A DNA stretch of 64,000 nucleotides from an uncultured Bacteroidota bacterium (GCA_903847205.1 CAINDA010000008.1:80863-144862), one strand, 5' to 3'; counted from the first letter of the stretch, positions 23,534 to 32,925 are shown. Translations and numbers: made by a program. The notes: generated from the sequence alone by a model not told the origin.

Positions 23534-24694
23534 ATGATTCAACGCATTGCAAAAGATAAATTAAAGGATTTAGCATCTAAATTCAAAGCTGTAGCAGTCA
23601 CTGGTGCGAGGCAAACAGGTAAAACAACTCTGGTCAAACAAGTATTTAAAAACAAACCATATCTTTCATTAGAAAACCCTGATACACGTAACTTTGCACT
23701 AGAAGACCCACGCGGCTTTTTAGAGTCATACCCCAAAGGAGCGATTTTAGATGAAGTACAACGTGCTCCACTCTTGTTTTCATATTTGCAGGAAATTTTA
23801 GACAATTCTAAAACAAAAGGTTTATTTATACTTTCAGGTTCAAACAATTTTTTATTGCAACAATCGATCTCCCAAACACTTGCTGGAAGAGTTGGCTATA
23901 TAAATTTACTTCCATTTTCTATTGCTGAATTAACTAAAGCAAAATTATTACCGGCTGACGATGACAGCCTTATGCTTAAAGGGTTTTACCCACCAATTTA
24001 TGATCAGGATATTCCTCCCGAAGATTGGTGCCCAAATTATATTCGAACATATATTGAAAAGGATGTAAGACAAATAAAAAACATAACGGATCTTATTGTT
24101 TTTGAACGATTCATAAAATTGCTTGCCGGCCGATCAGGACAGGAATTAAACAATAGTGCTCTATCCATAGAAACGGGAGTAGATGTTAAAACAATTCAGT
24201 CATGGATTGGAATCTTAGAAAGTAGTTTTATAATTTATCTTCTGAAACCACATTTTAAAAATTTCAATAAAACAATTGTTAAAAGACCGAAAGTCTATTT
24301 TTATGATACTGCTCTGGTTTGTTTTCTGTTATCAATTCGGAATATTTCACAATTGAAAACTCATCCTTTGAGAGGTTCAATTTTTGAAGGCATGGTAGTA
24401 ACGGAATTGATAAAAAAGAGAACAAATGCAGGTTTGCCGATTAATCTATATTATTGGAGGGATAAAACCGGCCATGAAATTGATGTCATCATTGATAATG
24501 GAAACAAATTGTTGCCAATAGAAATTAAATCGGGAAAGACCGTTAATATGGAATTTTTTAAAAATATTGACTACTGGTGTAATATAAGTGGATATGAAAA
24601 ATCCGTTTTACTATACGCTGGTGGACAAAATCAGAAAAGAAGCAATGCTAAAGAAATATTAAATTGGAAAAGTCTTATGACTTACAATTTTTAA
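23534..24694 (+). CDS. AAA-family ATPase with DUF4143 domain
   Basis: A 386-aa ATPase from the ATG at 23534 (MIQRIAKDKLKDL). It has Walker A GARQTGKTTL, Walker B AILDEVQRAP, a sensor-like LSGSNNFLL, and a C-terminal DUF4143 part with YYWRDKTGHEIDVIIDNG and LPIEIKSGKT, which resembles a PD-(D/E)xK nuclease core. The family is common and poorly understood in Bacteroidota. The longer frame upstream runs into the palindrome and is not used. It is flanked by 93-bp repeats, which suggests transfer as a cassette. Confidence 0.88.
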   Translation: MIQRIAKDKLKDLASKFKAVAVTGARQTGKTTLVKQVFKNKPYLSLENPDTRNFALEDPRGFLESYPKGAILDEVQRAPLLFSYLQEILDNSKTKGLFILSGSNNFLLQQSISQTLAGRVGYINLLPFSIAELTKAKLLPADDDSLMLKGFYPPIYDQDIPPEDWCPNYIRTYIEKDVRQIKNITDLIVFERFIKLLAGRSGQELNNSALSIETGVDVKTIQSWIGILESSFIIYLLKPHFKNFNKTIVKRPKVYFYDTALVCFLLSIRNISQLKTHPLRGSIFEGMVVTELIKKRTNAGLPINLYYWRDKTGHEIDVIIDNGNKLLPIEIKSGKTVNMEFFKNIDYWCNISGYEKSVLLYAGGQNQKRSNAKEILNWKSLMTYNF

Positions 24695-24887
24695 TTTTTT
24701 TATTATAAACCAGCTATGTTCTGGTTAAATAGTGTTTTAACTCTGACAATATTTGTAATTCCTGAATCAAAGAGTTTGAAAAATGGTCCGTGAAGTCCAA
24801 ACATGGCAACAGTAGCAACGGAAACGAGAACAATTCCGTAAGATTAAGAACTTTTCCCAGTTAGACTCTACAAATAATTTATTTTAG

Positions 24888-24945
24888 AGCTTAGTAGTTA
24901 TTTTTGATTAATGAATTTAATCATAGATAGCCAAAAAAATGCAGA
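24888..24945 (+). pseudogene. Broken copy of the start of the 76-aa gene
   Basis: 58 bp align without gaps to 21796-21853 with about nine mismatches. The start codon has become ATA and the copy runs straight into the terminator repeat at 24942. It therefore looks like a remnant left by recombination. It lies in the gene-free stretch 24695-25451. Confidence 0.6.
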
Positions 24946-25016
24946 TATTCTAAAAGCAAAAGGTCGGAAATTCCGACCTTTTTTATTGCTATTAATTTTA
25001 AAATATTGATATTTAC
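24942..25016. repeat. Terminator repeat, second copy
   Basis: It matches 20019-20095 closely, including the hairpin (24957-24984: AAAGGTCGGAA / TTCCGACCTTT and T-run) and the following ATTAATTTTAAAATA stretch. The two copies lie 4.9 kb apart and bracket the cargo genes. Confidence 0.75.
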
Positions 25017-25044
25017 CCGATGGAATTAAATTACAAAATATCTA

Positions 25045-25137
25045 ATCAATCTAATGACTTGAAATGTATCGCTTTAAACTCGATAGCACTTCAATATCCT
25101 TTAGTAATTGGTTCGAGATTTTGTCTGTGAAGTCCAC
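25045..25137. repeat. 93-bp direct repeat, copy 3
   Basis: Gapless partner of 23306-23398. The minus-strand peptide and its stop (here TAG) are kept. After it, 25138-25451 has no gene. It holds three short TCTACCCT motifs (25205-25275) and nothing else I can assign. This may be the right edge of the mobile region. Confidence 0.75.
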
Positions 25138-25451
25138 TCAGTCAAAAGGCAGTATTAGAAGGGGGTTTAGAGGTGATTAAGGGGTTTGTTTTTTAAAACC
25201 TTCAGTCTACCCTAAATCCCCGAAAACTGCGAAAAAAGCCTCATTTTTCAACATACGCTCTACCCTAAAGTCTACCCTCTTTTTTATGTCTACTTTTCTC
25301 CGTAGCTTCATATTCATTTCAAATCAAACCCGGCTTCTTCGTTGATTTAATGTGAATCATGTAACTTATTCCAAAATTTGTGTAATACTTATTGAAATTA
25401 AGCTGTTCACCTTTGTAGCGTAACAATTCAGTTGCATTAAATCTTAAAAAA

Positions 25452-25637
25452 ATGAATACTACGCAATTAAAAGGAAACTGGAATGAGCAAAAAGGTAAGC
25501 TCATGAAAAAGTTTGCAATCTTAACAGACAATGACATGATGTTTAAAGAAGGTAAAAAAGATGAAATGCTTGGAAAACTTCAAATCAAGCTTGGTAAAAC
25601 AAAAGAAGAGTTCCAAAAGATTATTTCAGAACTTTAA
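25452..25637 (+). CDS. CsbD-like stress protein
   Basis: A 61-aa protein that fits the CsbD family pattern: LKGNWNEQKGKLMKKFAIL, then EGKKDEMLGKLQIKLGKTKE. CsbD proteins are small hydrophilic proteins induced by stress or stationary phase in other bacteria; their action is unknown. It has its own upstream region with CACCTTTG near 25407, close to the -7 consensus. Single gene. Confidence 0.8.
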   Translation: MNTTQLKGNWNEQKGKLMKKFAILTDNDMMFKEGKKDEMLGKLQIKLGKTKEEFQKIISEL

Positions 25638-25888
25638 TCGTGAAATTCTGTTTGGTAGGGTCTTTAACGATTTGTCAGGTTGGCTAAACGGCATCAGGAA
25701 CATGGAAATTTCCCAATCTTCCTTCCATGACCAACGAAATGGTACACGAGCCTGTTCTCCGTTAATCGTTCGTTTAGAAAAGGGATGCTACTGAACAGAA
25801 TTTTTTTTATTGACGATATTTTATGATTACCTAAACTGCGAATTGCTCTAAACATTATCATTTTAAAAACATTCAACAAAGAAAAAAA

Positions 25889-26032
25889 ATGCCTTATAAA
25901 AGTCTGAAACAGGAAAGGTTTTTTAATGTTAACAGGAAGAAACTGGAAAAACAGGGAGTTGATGTGGACGAATGGAACAAAGCCAGTAAGGGTAAGAAAT
26001 TACCACTTCGCGTACCAAAGAAAAATAAGTAG
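25889..26032 (+). CDS. Small basic protein, 47 aa
   Basis: An ORF of 47 codons (MPYKSLKQERFFNVNRKKLE...). The peptide is basic and contains VDVDEWNKASKGKKLPLRV, a compact pattern that looks like a conserved small protein rather than chance. A purine-rich leader (AAAGAAAAAAA) precedes the ATG. Function unknown. The 251-bp gap before it shows no other supported gene. Confidence 0.5.
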   Translation: MPYKSLKQERFFNVNRKKLEKQGVDVDEWNKASKGKKLPLRVPKKNK

Positions 26033-26084
26033 TTTCCGGTAATATTTTAAGTCTTAAATCCCCTCATCAAAATTTCATTTCTAA

Positions 26085-26399
26085 TCACATACTTCCCATC
26101 CAAAAACACGAATACCCTTTCAGCACACCCTTCATCATATCTTTTGAAACCACATCCTTATTTCGCTTCCTATAATGTGCCATCCACTTCGAGCAACACA
26201 TACTCACAGTAATCTGTTCAATCCCTCCAACCAAATGTTGATTATACAAATAATCTATAAATTCATGAACAATTGAACAATGTGAGGTTGCAGAGGCAAT
26301 GGATTTGACTTGTAAGAGATGAACGCGATACTCATAAAGATAAACTATCAATAAATTATGAAAACGCTGGGGAGTCATCGTTTGGGTGGTGAATTTCAA
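26085..26399 (-). CDS. Hypothetical protein, 104 aa
   Basis: A small Cys- and Tyr-containing protein of unknown function (MKFTTQTMTPQRFHNLLIVY...). It looks mostly helical, with HSIVHEFIDYLYNQH-like segments and a basic patch (SKWMAHYRKRNKD). No family recognised. It lies 72 bp upstream on the same strand as nothing else, downstream of the propeller gene's stop. Confidence 0.45.
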   Translation of the reverse strand: MKFTTQTMTPQRFHNLLIVYLYEYRVHLLQVKSIASATSHCSIVHEFIDYLYNQHLVGGIEQITVSMCCSKWMAHYRKRNKDVVSKDMMKGVLKGYSCFWMGSM

Positions 26400-26471
26400 T
26401 TAGGCATTGCAAACATAAAACATTTTAAATCAAACCAACATCCCGCATTTCAAAGTAAGAATCCATATTTG

Positions 26472-28661
26472 TTACTGAACAATTATTTTTTTATTCACAA
26501 CATTTTTATTTTCGTCAGTTATCTGAATAAAATAAATTCCATTACTCATTGTTCCTTTTTCTATTACACATTGTTTGCCTGTGAGGTTTAAGGATTTTAT
26601 TGTTTTACCCAAAACATCCATTATTTTCACAGTTGTGTTTTTTTGTTCTTCAGTAAAGACTATTTTAGTTTGAGAAGTGAAAGGGTTTGGGTAAACTGAA
26701 ATTGAAGAATTATTTTCTTTCAAATATTTTGTTGACAAAATAACCCCACCTTGTTTGTAAACCAAAACCCCAAATTGAGTTCCTAACCATTTATTTCCAT
26801 ATTTATCAATCGAAAGAGCAGTAGTGTTACTAAAATTGGGAATTGGTGAATTGCCGGCAGAAAATGTAGTCCAGTTTGTCCCATCAAAATGTATTAAATC
26901 TAAACCTGTGTTTTCCCAAATGCTACCATCAATGTCTTTTGCTAATTTTCCACCGGAACTGTTTAAAGATGGATATGGATAATTAGTAATGTTTGTCAAG
27001 TCAAATTTATATAAGCCTAATTGTCCATTTGAAAACCAAATATTGTTCAAGCTATCAATAACGAATGAATCAAAAAAGTTTGTCGGTAATGAAGAGTTGG
27101 ATGTATCGAATATAGTCCAATTAACACCGTCAAATTTCAACAATCCGTTAGAGGTCCCAATCCAGACATGGTTATTGTTATCTATCTCTATATCATTGAT
27201 TGGGGCATCGGGGAGTGGAGAATTTAAATTGCTAAATGTAGTCCAATTACTACCATCAAAATGGGCGAGCCCTTCGTGAGAAGTATAATAATAGGTGCCG
27301 TAAATTGAGTCATATACTGTAGTTTGCCATGCAAAATAATCCATCCATATTCCGCCTGATAAATCTGTAACAATACAATTCAGTGCAAGACTACTTTGAA
27401 TGCCTGTCATTAAAGCGGGGGTGTTGGGGATATTTGACCAATTTGTTCCATCAAATTTATTTAATCCCAATTTAGTTTTAATATACAGATTTCCTATGTG
27501 GTCAACAGCTATTCCAAAAGCTCCATGACTATAAAAAGGCAATGATGACCAACTGTTCCAATCATATTTAACCAGACTGAAATTATATGAATCATTTCCC
27601 CCTAAGTATGCATTTCCGTTTATGTCATTTACTATTTGCCGGACATAACTATCAAGAAATAAGGAATTCGAGGGGTTGTAATTTGTGAATACGGCACCTG
27701 TTTTTCTGCCAACCAAACCGGTACTGTTTCCGGGTTCAAACCAAATATTATTTAAATTATCTGCGTATACAAGGTAAATACTGTTTACGGATATTGATGA
27801 ATTCGTAGTATCAAATTTTGTCCAACTTGTTCCATCAAAAGACATTATGCCTCCAAGCGAAGAATGGCTATCGTTGCTACATCCTGTCCAAATAATATTG
27901 TTGTTGTCAATGGTCATAGATTGGTTATATAGGTTCATAATATTTGTGTTGGTGTTATCAAAAACAGTAAATGTATTTCCATCAAATTTTTCTACACCAT
28001 CATTATGCAATAGCCAAATATTTCCAATAGCATCTTTGTCAATTTTATTTATGGATTTAGTGGATATATTTGAATTTGTAGTATTAAAAGTAGTCCATAT
28101 TGTCCCGTCAAACCTTACTAAAACACCAGAGCTTACGAACCATATTTCATTGCCTTTGGAACAAAGTAAATCACAAAAGTTACTTGGAATTCCTGAATTA
28201 GAGGTAGTATAATTTGTCCAATTTGTTCCATCAAATTTAATTAAACCTCCTTCCCCCCTGGTAATCCAAAGATTGTTATTATTATCAATAGCCATAGAAT
28301 GTATGGCGTGTCCATCAAGCGAAGTACCTGAAGTGTCATAAATAGTCCAATTAACATTATCGAATTTTATAATGTAACCTTTGTCCCACGTACCAAACCA
28401 CTTGTTACCATTATTATCCACTACTATCGAAGTAACCCAACTGTCAGGAATTGGTGAATTGGTTTTATCGAAAAAAACTCGTGTGCCCGTTGTCTTGTTT
28501 ATTCTTACCACTCCAGCATGAGTACCCACCCATATATAATTGGCTTCTCCTGCAATTACCTCGATATTTGGCACCTTTGAATGATAAACCCAGTCTGGAT
28601 ACTGTGCAAAAATATTAGGAGAACAAATGAAGAAAAAAATAATAAGTATTTGCTTTTTCAT
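26472..28661 (-). CDS. Secreted two-component-propeller protein with T9SS tail
   Basis: A 729-aa protein. Signal peptide at residues 1-19 (MKKQILIIFFFICSPNIFA). Residues 30-640 hold many propeller-type repeats of the form NNxWxGTxxGxxxFDGTNWTxF, as in ligand_beta-propeller (Reg_prop) proteins. The last 75 residues are a type A T9SS sorting domain (SVYPNPFTSQTKIVF ... GIYFIQI). It should be exported by the Bacteroidota type IX system and attached to or released from the surface. Ligand unknown. Confidence 0.9.
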   Translation of the reverse strand: MKKQILIIFFFICSPNIFAQYPDWVYHSKVPNIEVIAGEANYIWVGTHAGVVRINKTTGTRVFFDKTNSPIPDSWVTSIVVDNNGNKWFGTWDKGYIIKFDNVNWTIYDTSGTSLDGHAIHSMAIDNNNNLWITRGEGGLIKFDGTNWTNYTTSNSGIPSNFCDLLCSKGNEIWFVSSGVLVRFDGTIWTTFNTTNSNISTKSINKIDKDAIGNIWLLHNDGVEKFDGNTFTVFDNTNTNIMNLYNQSMTIDNNNIIWTGCSNDSHSSLGGIMSFDGTSWTKFDTTNSSISVNSIYLVYADNLNNIWFEPGNSTGLVGRKTGAVFTNYNPSNSLFLDSYVRQIVNDINGNAYLGGNDSYNFSLVKYDWNSWSSLPFYSHGAFGIAVDHIGNLYIKTKLGLNKFDGTNWSNIPNTPALMTGIQSSLALNCIVTDLSGGIWMDYFAWQTTVYDSIYGTYYYTSHEGLAHFDGSNWTTFSNLNSPLPDAPINDIEIDNNNHVWIGTSNGLLKFDGVNWTIFDTSNSSLPTNFFDSFVIDSLNNIWFSNGQLGLYKFDLTNITNYPYPSLNSSGGKLAKDIDGSIWENTGLDLIHFDGTNWTTFSAGNSPIPNFSNTTALSIDKYGNKWLGTQFGVLVYKQGGVILSTKYLKENNSSISVYPNPFTSQTKIVFTEEQKNTTVKIMDVLGKTIKSLNLTGKQCVIEKGTMSNGIYFIQITDENKNVVNKKIIVQ

Positions 28662-28822
28662 TTTTTATTGTTTGTGATTATATTCTCGCTGTCGCTATTA
28701 GTTAGCTTGGTCTTAATCTAAGTGGTTGATTTTGTTGATTTATATTTTCTGGTCAAAAAGAGTATTTGCATCTTACGATGAAATCTCTTATAAGTTTAGT
28801 TTTTTTAGAGAAGCGATTCATT

Positions 28823-29440
28823 TCACATCAGCCCCGGATTCTGAGTTGATATATAATAATCAATTTCGGCTTTCAAGCTATTAGCTATAAGTGTTTGGTC
28901 GTTTCGCAACATTTCATTTGATAAATAGGTGTTGCATACCAATATGTTTTTTTTATTTCTAATACCAAGAACAACACCGGATTTTACTCTTCCAATAATT
29001 TCATACCCACCTCCTACCAACTCATCTCTATCCTCATAACTAAGCATCGGGTTCAAGGTAAAGAATTCCTTCATTTTATCAATAGGACTTGCAATATCAA
29101 GTTTTCCTCTTTCAACAAATCTTTTGAAGAAGTGACCGGTGAAAAAAACAATTTCCTTATTGGTCATGACCAAGCCGGCTCTAATTCCTATAGAAGTATC
29201 ATGGTAATTTACAAAAGTTTGGAAAATATCATTCTTTGTTTTTAATTCTATAATATAAATCCATTTGTTTTTGGTCTTGGGAGTAACATAATCATAGGCT
29301 TTAACAAAAGGATATTTTTTTGTTTTGCTAAGCTCGCTTATTTGGTCTTTGATTACGTATTCAGATTTTCGTTTCACCATATCAAAGTCAAAGAGAATTT
29401 CCTTGATTATTTCTTCTTTGGACATGGATGGGACTATCAT
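28823..29440 (-). CDS. Hypothetical protein, 205 aa
   Basis: A soluble 205-aa protein of unknown function. It contains KNKWIYIIELKTKNDIF, reminiscent of a nuclease-like beta hairpin but without a clear catalytic set, and FFTGHFFKRFVERGKLD. Its start faces the truncated hsdM gene, and the break in hsdM lies about 180 bp away. TATTTTCG on its upstream strand is near the -7 consensus. It may be a newcomer that replaced the start of hsdM (inference). Confidence 0.6.
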   Translation of the reverse strand: MIVPSMSKEEIIKEILFDFDMVKRKSEYVIKDQISELSKTKKYPFVKAYDYVTPKTKNKWIYIIELKTKNDIFQTFVNYHDTSIGIRAGLVMTNKEIVFFTGHFFKRFVERGKLDIASPIDKMKEFFTLNPMLSYEDRDELVGGGYEIIGRVKSGVVLGIRNKKNILVCNTYLSNEMLRNDQTLIANSLKAEIDYYISTQNPGLM

Positions 29441-29621
29441 GTGGTCTTAAGATGTGAAATGTTTTTGGAATTTTTGGGTGGATTTTACAAGCGAAAATAA
29501 GATTTTTTTAATGCTTGTTAAAAACAGCTTGGGTTAATTATGATAACGCGAAGTAAAGTGCAATTTTTTTCGGTTTCATGATAAATCCAAATTTCTTGAA
29601 GTGTTAGTTTTGACCCGGAGA

Positions 29622-30248
29622 TTAGATAAATGGGGACACGAAAAAGCAGCGCACGACAAGTATAATCGCCATTGGCGAGGTATTGCTCCAAAGAGTACAG
29701 GCGACTATGCTTTTATATCACACATGATTGAAACTACTATACACAACTCAGGCAAAGTGGGTGTTGTTGTGCCACATGGAGTTTTGTTTAGAGGTGGTGC
29801 TGAAGGAAAAATACGACAACAATTTATCGAAGAAAATTTATTAGAAGCTGTAATTGGTTTACCTGCTAAATTATTTTATGGTACAGGTATTCCTGCAGCA
29901 ATTTTAATTTTTAACAGAGGTAAAAAAACAAAAGATGTTTTGTTTATTGATGCCAGTAAAGAGTATCAGGATGGAAAAAACCAATACAAATTACGCGAAG
30001 AAGATTTAAATAAAATTTTCGGAACGTTTAAAAACTTCAAAGAAATTGAGAAGTATAGCAGTTTAGCGAGCTTCGATAAGATTAAAGAGAATGATTTTAA
30101 CTTAAACATTCCTCGCTATGTTGATACGTTTGAAGAAGAAGAAACAATAGACATTGCTAAAGAACAAAAGGATATTGAAGTATTAGAAAAGAAATTAGTT
30201 GACGTAAAAAAACAAATGACAGCTTACTTAAAAGAATTAGGAATTTAA
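29622..30248 (+). pseudogene. hsdM: hsdM, C-terminal fragment of type I methyltransferase
   Basis: About 209 codons match the C-terminal half of type I modification subunits: LDKWGHEKAAHDKYNRHWRG, GDYAFISHMIETT, GKVGVVVPHGVLFRGGAEG and TGIPAAILIFNRGKK. The match begins just after the point where the catalytic NPPF motif should stand, and the N-terminal domain and SAM-binding motif are absent upstream. The open frame begins slightly earlier (29601) with unrelated residues. Without the missing half it cannot methylate DNA. Confidence 0.85.
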
Positions 30249-30252
30249 AAAA

Positions 30253-31011
30253 ATGAAAATCCAATATTGCTCCGACCTGCATATCGAGTTTCCAGAAAAT
30301 AAAAACTTTCTGAAACTAAACCCGCTCAAACCTATGGGTGATATATTATTGTTGGCAGGTGATGTTACGCTGTTTGCTATAATGGAAAAGCAAAAAGATT
30401 TTTTCAAATATATTTCCGATAATTTTAAAACTACATATTGGATTCCGGGCAATCACGAATATTATAATTACGATGCCATTAATCGCAGCGGCTCATTTAC
30501 AGAAAAAATTAAAGACAATATTTTTTTAGTAAACAACACATCGGTAGTTCACGATGATGTAAAATTTATCTTCTCTACACTATGGTCTAAAATTAGCCCT
30601 GCTAATGAGTGGAACATCGAGCGAGGCATGAATGACTTTCACGTAATTAGATATAATAAATACAGATTCTCTGCATTACAATTCAATCAATTTCATACCG
30701 AGAGTATAAATTATTTACAAAACGAACTCGTACAAAAACAAACAGGTAAAACCATTGTAGTAACGCATCACGTTCCTACTTTATTAAATTATCCGCAACA
30801 TTACAAAGGCAGCATATTAAACGAGGGCTTTGCAGTAGAATTGTTTGATTTTATCGAACCATCTAATATTGATTATTGGATTTACGGACACCATCATGCA
30901 AATACACCTGATTTTAAAATAGGCAACACGCAAATGCTCACTAACCAGTTGGGGTATGTGGCTCACCAAGAACATATTAACTTTAAAACAAATCAAATAT
31001 TTAACATATAA
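30253..31011 (+). CDS. Metallophosphoesterase
   Basis: A 252-aa calcineurin-like phosphoesterase. The five metal-binding blocks are visible: DLH (residues 8-10), GDV near 36-38, GNHE near 66-69, THH near 174-176 and GHHHAN near 218-223. Substrate unknown; relatives act on phosphomonoesters, cyclic nucleotides or nucleic acids. It starts 4 bp after hsdM and lies before the AbiE-like pair, inside the restriction operon, so a defence-linked role is plausible but not shown. Confidence 0.85.
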   Translation: MKIQYCSDLHIEFPENKNFLKLNPLKPMGDILLLAGDVTLFAIMEKQKDFFKYISDNFKTTYWIPGNHEYYNYDAINRSGSFTEKIKDNIFLVNNTSVVHDDVKFIFSTLWSKISPANEWNIERGMNDFHVIRYNKYRFSALQFNQFHTESINYLQNELVQKQTGKTIVVTHHVPTLLNYPQHYKGSILNEGFAVELFDFIEPSNIDYWIYGHHHANTPDFKIGNTQMLTNQLGYVAHQEHINFKTNQIFNI

Positions 31012-31026
31012 TATGCAGTATTACAA

Positions 31027-31088
31027 TATAATAAACTTAATTAAATTATAATAAACCTTATTAGTTTATTATAAGTTTATTATCTTTG
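31027..31088. promoter_or_regulatory. Operator array and promoter of the AbiE-like pair
   Basis: Four 10-bp elements occur: TATAATAAAC at 31027 and 31047, and its reverse complement GTTTATTATA at 31064 with a GTTTATTATC variant at 31075. The last overlaps TATCTTTG (31081-31088), an exact TAnnTTTG -7 box. The arrangement suits autoregulation by the HTH protein encoded just downstream. Confidence 0.65.
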
Positions 31089-31103
31089 TATAAAGAATAC
31101 CAA

Positions 31104-32114
31104 ATGAAAGTAGAAGAATATATACAAGAAATAACAGGTGCTAATGCCAATTTAACTCAACTTACAAAAGACGAGTTAGGTATAATGCCTTATTATTTAA
31201 CAAGCACTTTTCGATTTTACCATCTTGATATTTTAGGCAAAAATTTTATAATGGTAGATATACAACATTATCCGTTTAATGTTGGACAAATACAGCAGCA
31301 ATTACAAATAGTAAGTAGCAATTTTGGCAAAAAAGTAGTACTTCAATTAAATCAAATTGACAGCTTGTTGCGAAAACGACTAATAGAAGCACGCATAAAT
31401 TTTATAGCCCCGGGTAAACAACTTTTTTTACCCGATTTGCTAATTAACCTGAGCGAGAGCAAACACAATTTTACTACTAAAGTAAAAAGCAAAAAACTGC
31501 TTCCTTCTGCACAGTTTATATTGCTGTATCATATTTTATTCAAACGAAAAAACGATTTTAAAATAGAAGAAAAATCATTTAAGGAATTAGCTAAGTATTT
31601 TAACTATACGCAAATGGCTATTACCAAAGCGGTAGATAACTTGCAAAGGCTCGAATTATGCACAGTAAAAGGCACAAAAGAAAAGTACATTCAATTCTGT
31701 ACCAACGATAGGCATCAGTTGTGGGGCACAGCAAAAGATTATTTAGTTAACCCTGTGCTGAAGCGTGTGTTTGTTGATACGCTTCCAAAAAAATTGCATT
31801 ACAAAAGTAACGCATCTGCATTATGCGAATACACAGACATGAACCCTTTAAAGCAACAGTATTATGCAATCGACAAAACATATTATTTTGAGTTGCAAAA
31901 AGCGGGTAAGTTGCTTAACGAAAATGAATACGAAGGAAAGTACTGCTTAGAAGTTTATAAATATAACCCCGAAAAATTAACACACGATGCACCAGTTAAG
32001 CGTGAGGAAGAAGAGATAATAGATCCGCTTTCTCTTTATTTAAGTTTAAAAGGCACACACGATGAACGTGTAGAAATGGCAATGGAACAATTAACAGATA
32101 CAGTACAATGGTAA
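31104..32114 (+). CDS. Winged-helix protein, AbiEi-like antitoxin candidate
   Basis: I choose the ATG at 31104 (MKVEEYIQEI), because the longer frame begins inside the -7 box. The 336-aa protein has a central winged-helix region with EEKSFKELAKYFNYTQMAIT and KAVDNLQRLELCTVKG. The C-terminal part resembles regulators paired with AbiEii toxins. Its end overlaps the nucleotidyltransferase gene by 7 bases. In type IV systems of this kind the first gene is both repressor and antitoxin; I infer the same here. Confidence 0.65.
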   Translation: MKVEEYIQEITGANANLTQLTKDELGIMPYYLTSTFRFYHLDILGKNFIMVDIQHYPFNVGQIQQQLQIVSSNFGKKVVLQLNQIDSLLRKRLIEARINFIAPGKQLFLPDLLINLSESKHNFTTKVKSKKLLPSAQFILLYHILFKRKNDFKIEEKSFKELAKYFNYTQMAITKAVDNLQRLELCTVKGTKEKYIQFCTNDRHQLWGTAKDYLVNPVLKRVFVDTLPKKLHYKSNASALCEYTDMNPLKQQYYAIDKTYYFELQKAGKLLNENEYEGKYCLEVYKYNPEKLTHDAPVKREEEEIIDPLSLYLSLKGTHDERVEMAMEQLTDTVQW

Positions 32115-32878
32115 TAGGCATACAAAAATTTAAAGAATATTTCAAAGAGTTTCCAAAACAATACATCATTATTGGCGGAACAGCTTGCGATATAATAATG
32201 GAAGAAAAAAACTTTGTTCCGCGCGGTACACAGGATATTGATATGATTTTAATTGTAGAAGCGTTAAGCACCGATTTTGTAAAACAATTTTGGTTATTTA
32301 TTAAAGACGCTGGTTACGAACTTCAACAAAAAAGCGCCGACCAACGTATTTTTTATCGCTTTCTAAAACCCGCTAACAAAGAATTTCCTAAACAAATAGA
32401 ACTTTTTTCTCGCATACCTGATAGTGTTAATTTTGAAGGCGAAGGCAACTTTACTCCAATTCCGGTTGATGATGAATTATCGAACCTTTCTGCCATATTA
32501 ATGGACGAAGATTATTACAATTATACATTACAACATTCTATACCGCAACAGGATTTACGTTTAGCTAATATTGAAGCATTGGTGTGTTTAAAGGCAAAAG
32601 CGTTCATCAATTTAACGGAGCAAAAAGAAAAAGGCGAACAAATTGATGCTAAAAAAATAGCAAAGCACAAAACCGATGTTTTTAGATTGGCAGCAATGCT
32701 TGCGCCTAACAGCAATTTTGATTTACCGCAAAGTATTTTTAACGATTTACAAGCCTTTGCCGGAGTAATAAAAAATGATTTACCCAATAAACAAATGTTT
32801 GAAAACTTTGGTTTGCCAAACGCAAATGCAGAGGACATTTTAAATCTATTAATTGCGAGTTTTATCATTAAGCAATAA
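32108..32878 (+). CDS. AbiEii-like nucleotidyltransferase, toxin candidate
   Basis: A 256-aa protein with the polymerase-beta-type fold of AbiEii/MNT enzymes: GGTACD (Gly23-Gly24) followed by TQDIDMIL, where Asp43 and Asp45 would bind metal. The rest (FPKQIELFSRIPD, LRLANIEALVCLKAKAFINL) is the usual helical part. Members transfer nucleotides to RNA or proteins and stop growth unless held by their partner. It starts inside the end of the winged-helix gene. Confidence 0.8.
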   Translation: MVIGIQKFKEYFKEFPKQYIIIGGTACDIIMEEKNFVPRGTQDIDMILIVEALSTDFVKQFWLFIKDAGYELQQKSADQRIFYRFLKPANKEFPKQIELFSRIPDSVNFEGEGNFTPIPVDDELSNLSAILMDEDYYNYTLQHSIPQQDLRLANIEALVCLKAKAFINLTEQKEKGEQIDAKKIAKHKTDVFRLAAMLAPNSNFDLPQSIFNDLQAFAGVIKNDLPNKQMFENFGLPNANAEDILNLLIASFIIKQ

Positions 32879-32925
32879 CAATTAACAATTTTAAAACTGA
32901 TGCATTAATTAATTTTTAAAAAAGA

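Noticed and set aside
20019..25137. Integron cassette array
   Set aside because: No integron integrase, and the repeats lack the folded attC form; they vary in type and encode a peptide.
25694..25879. 61-aa minus-strand ORF
   Set aside because: No family pattern and no start signal; it lies in a gap between two better-supported small genes.
29601..30248. Intact short methyltransferase
   Set aside because: The SAM-binding and NPPF motifs are absent, so it is a remnant of a larger protein.
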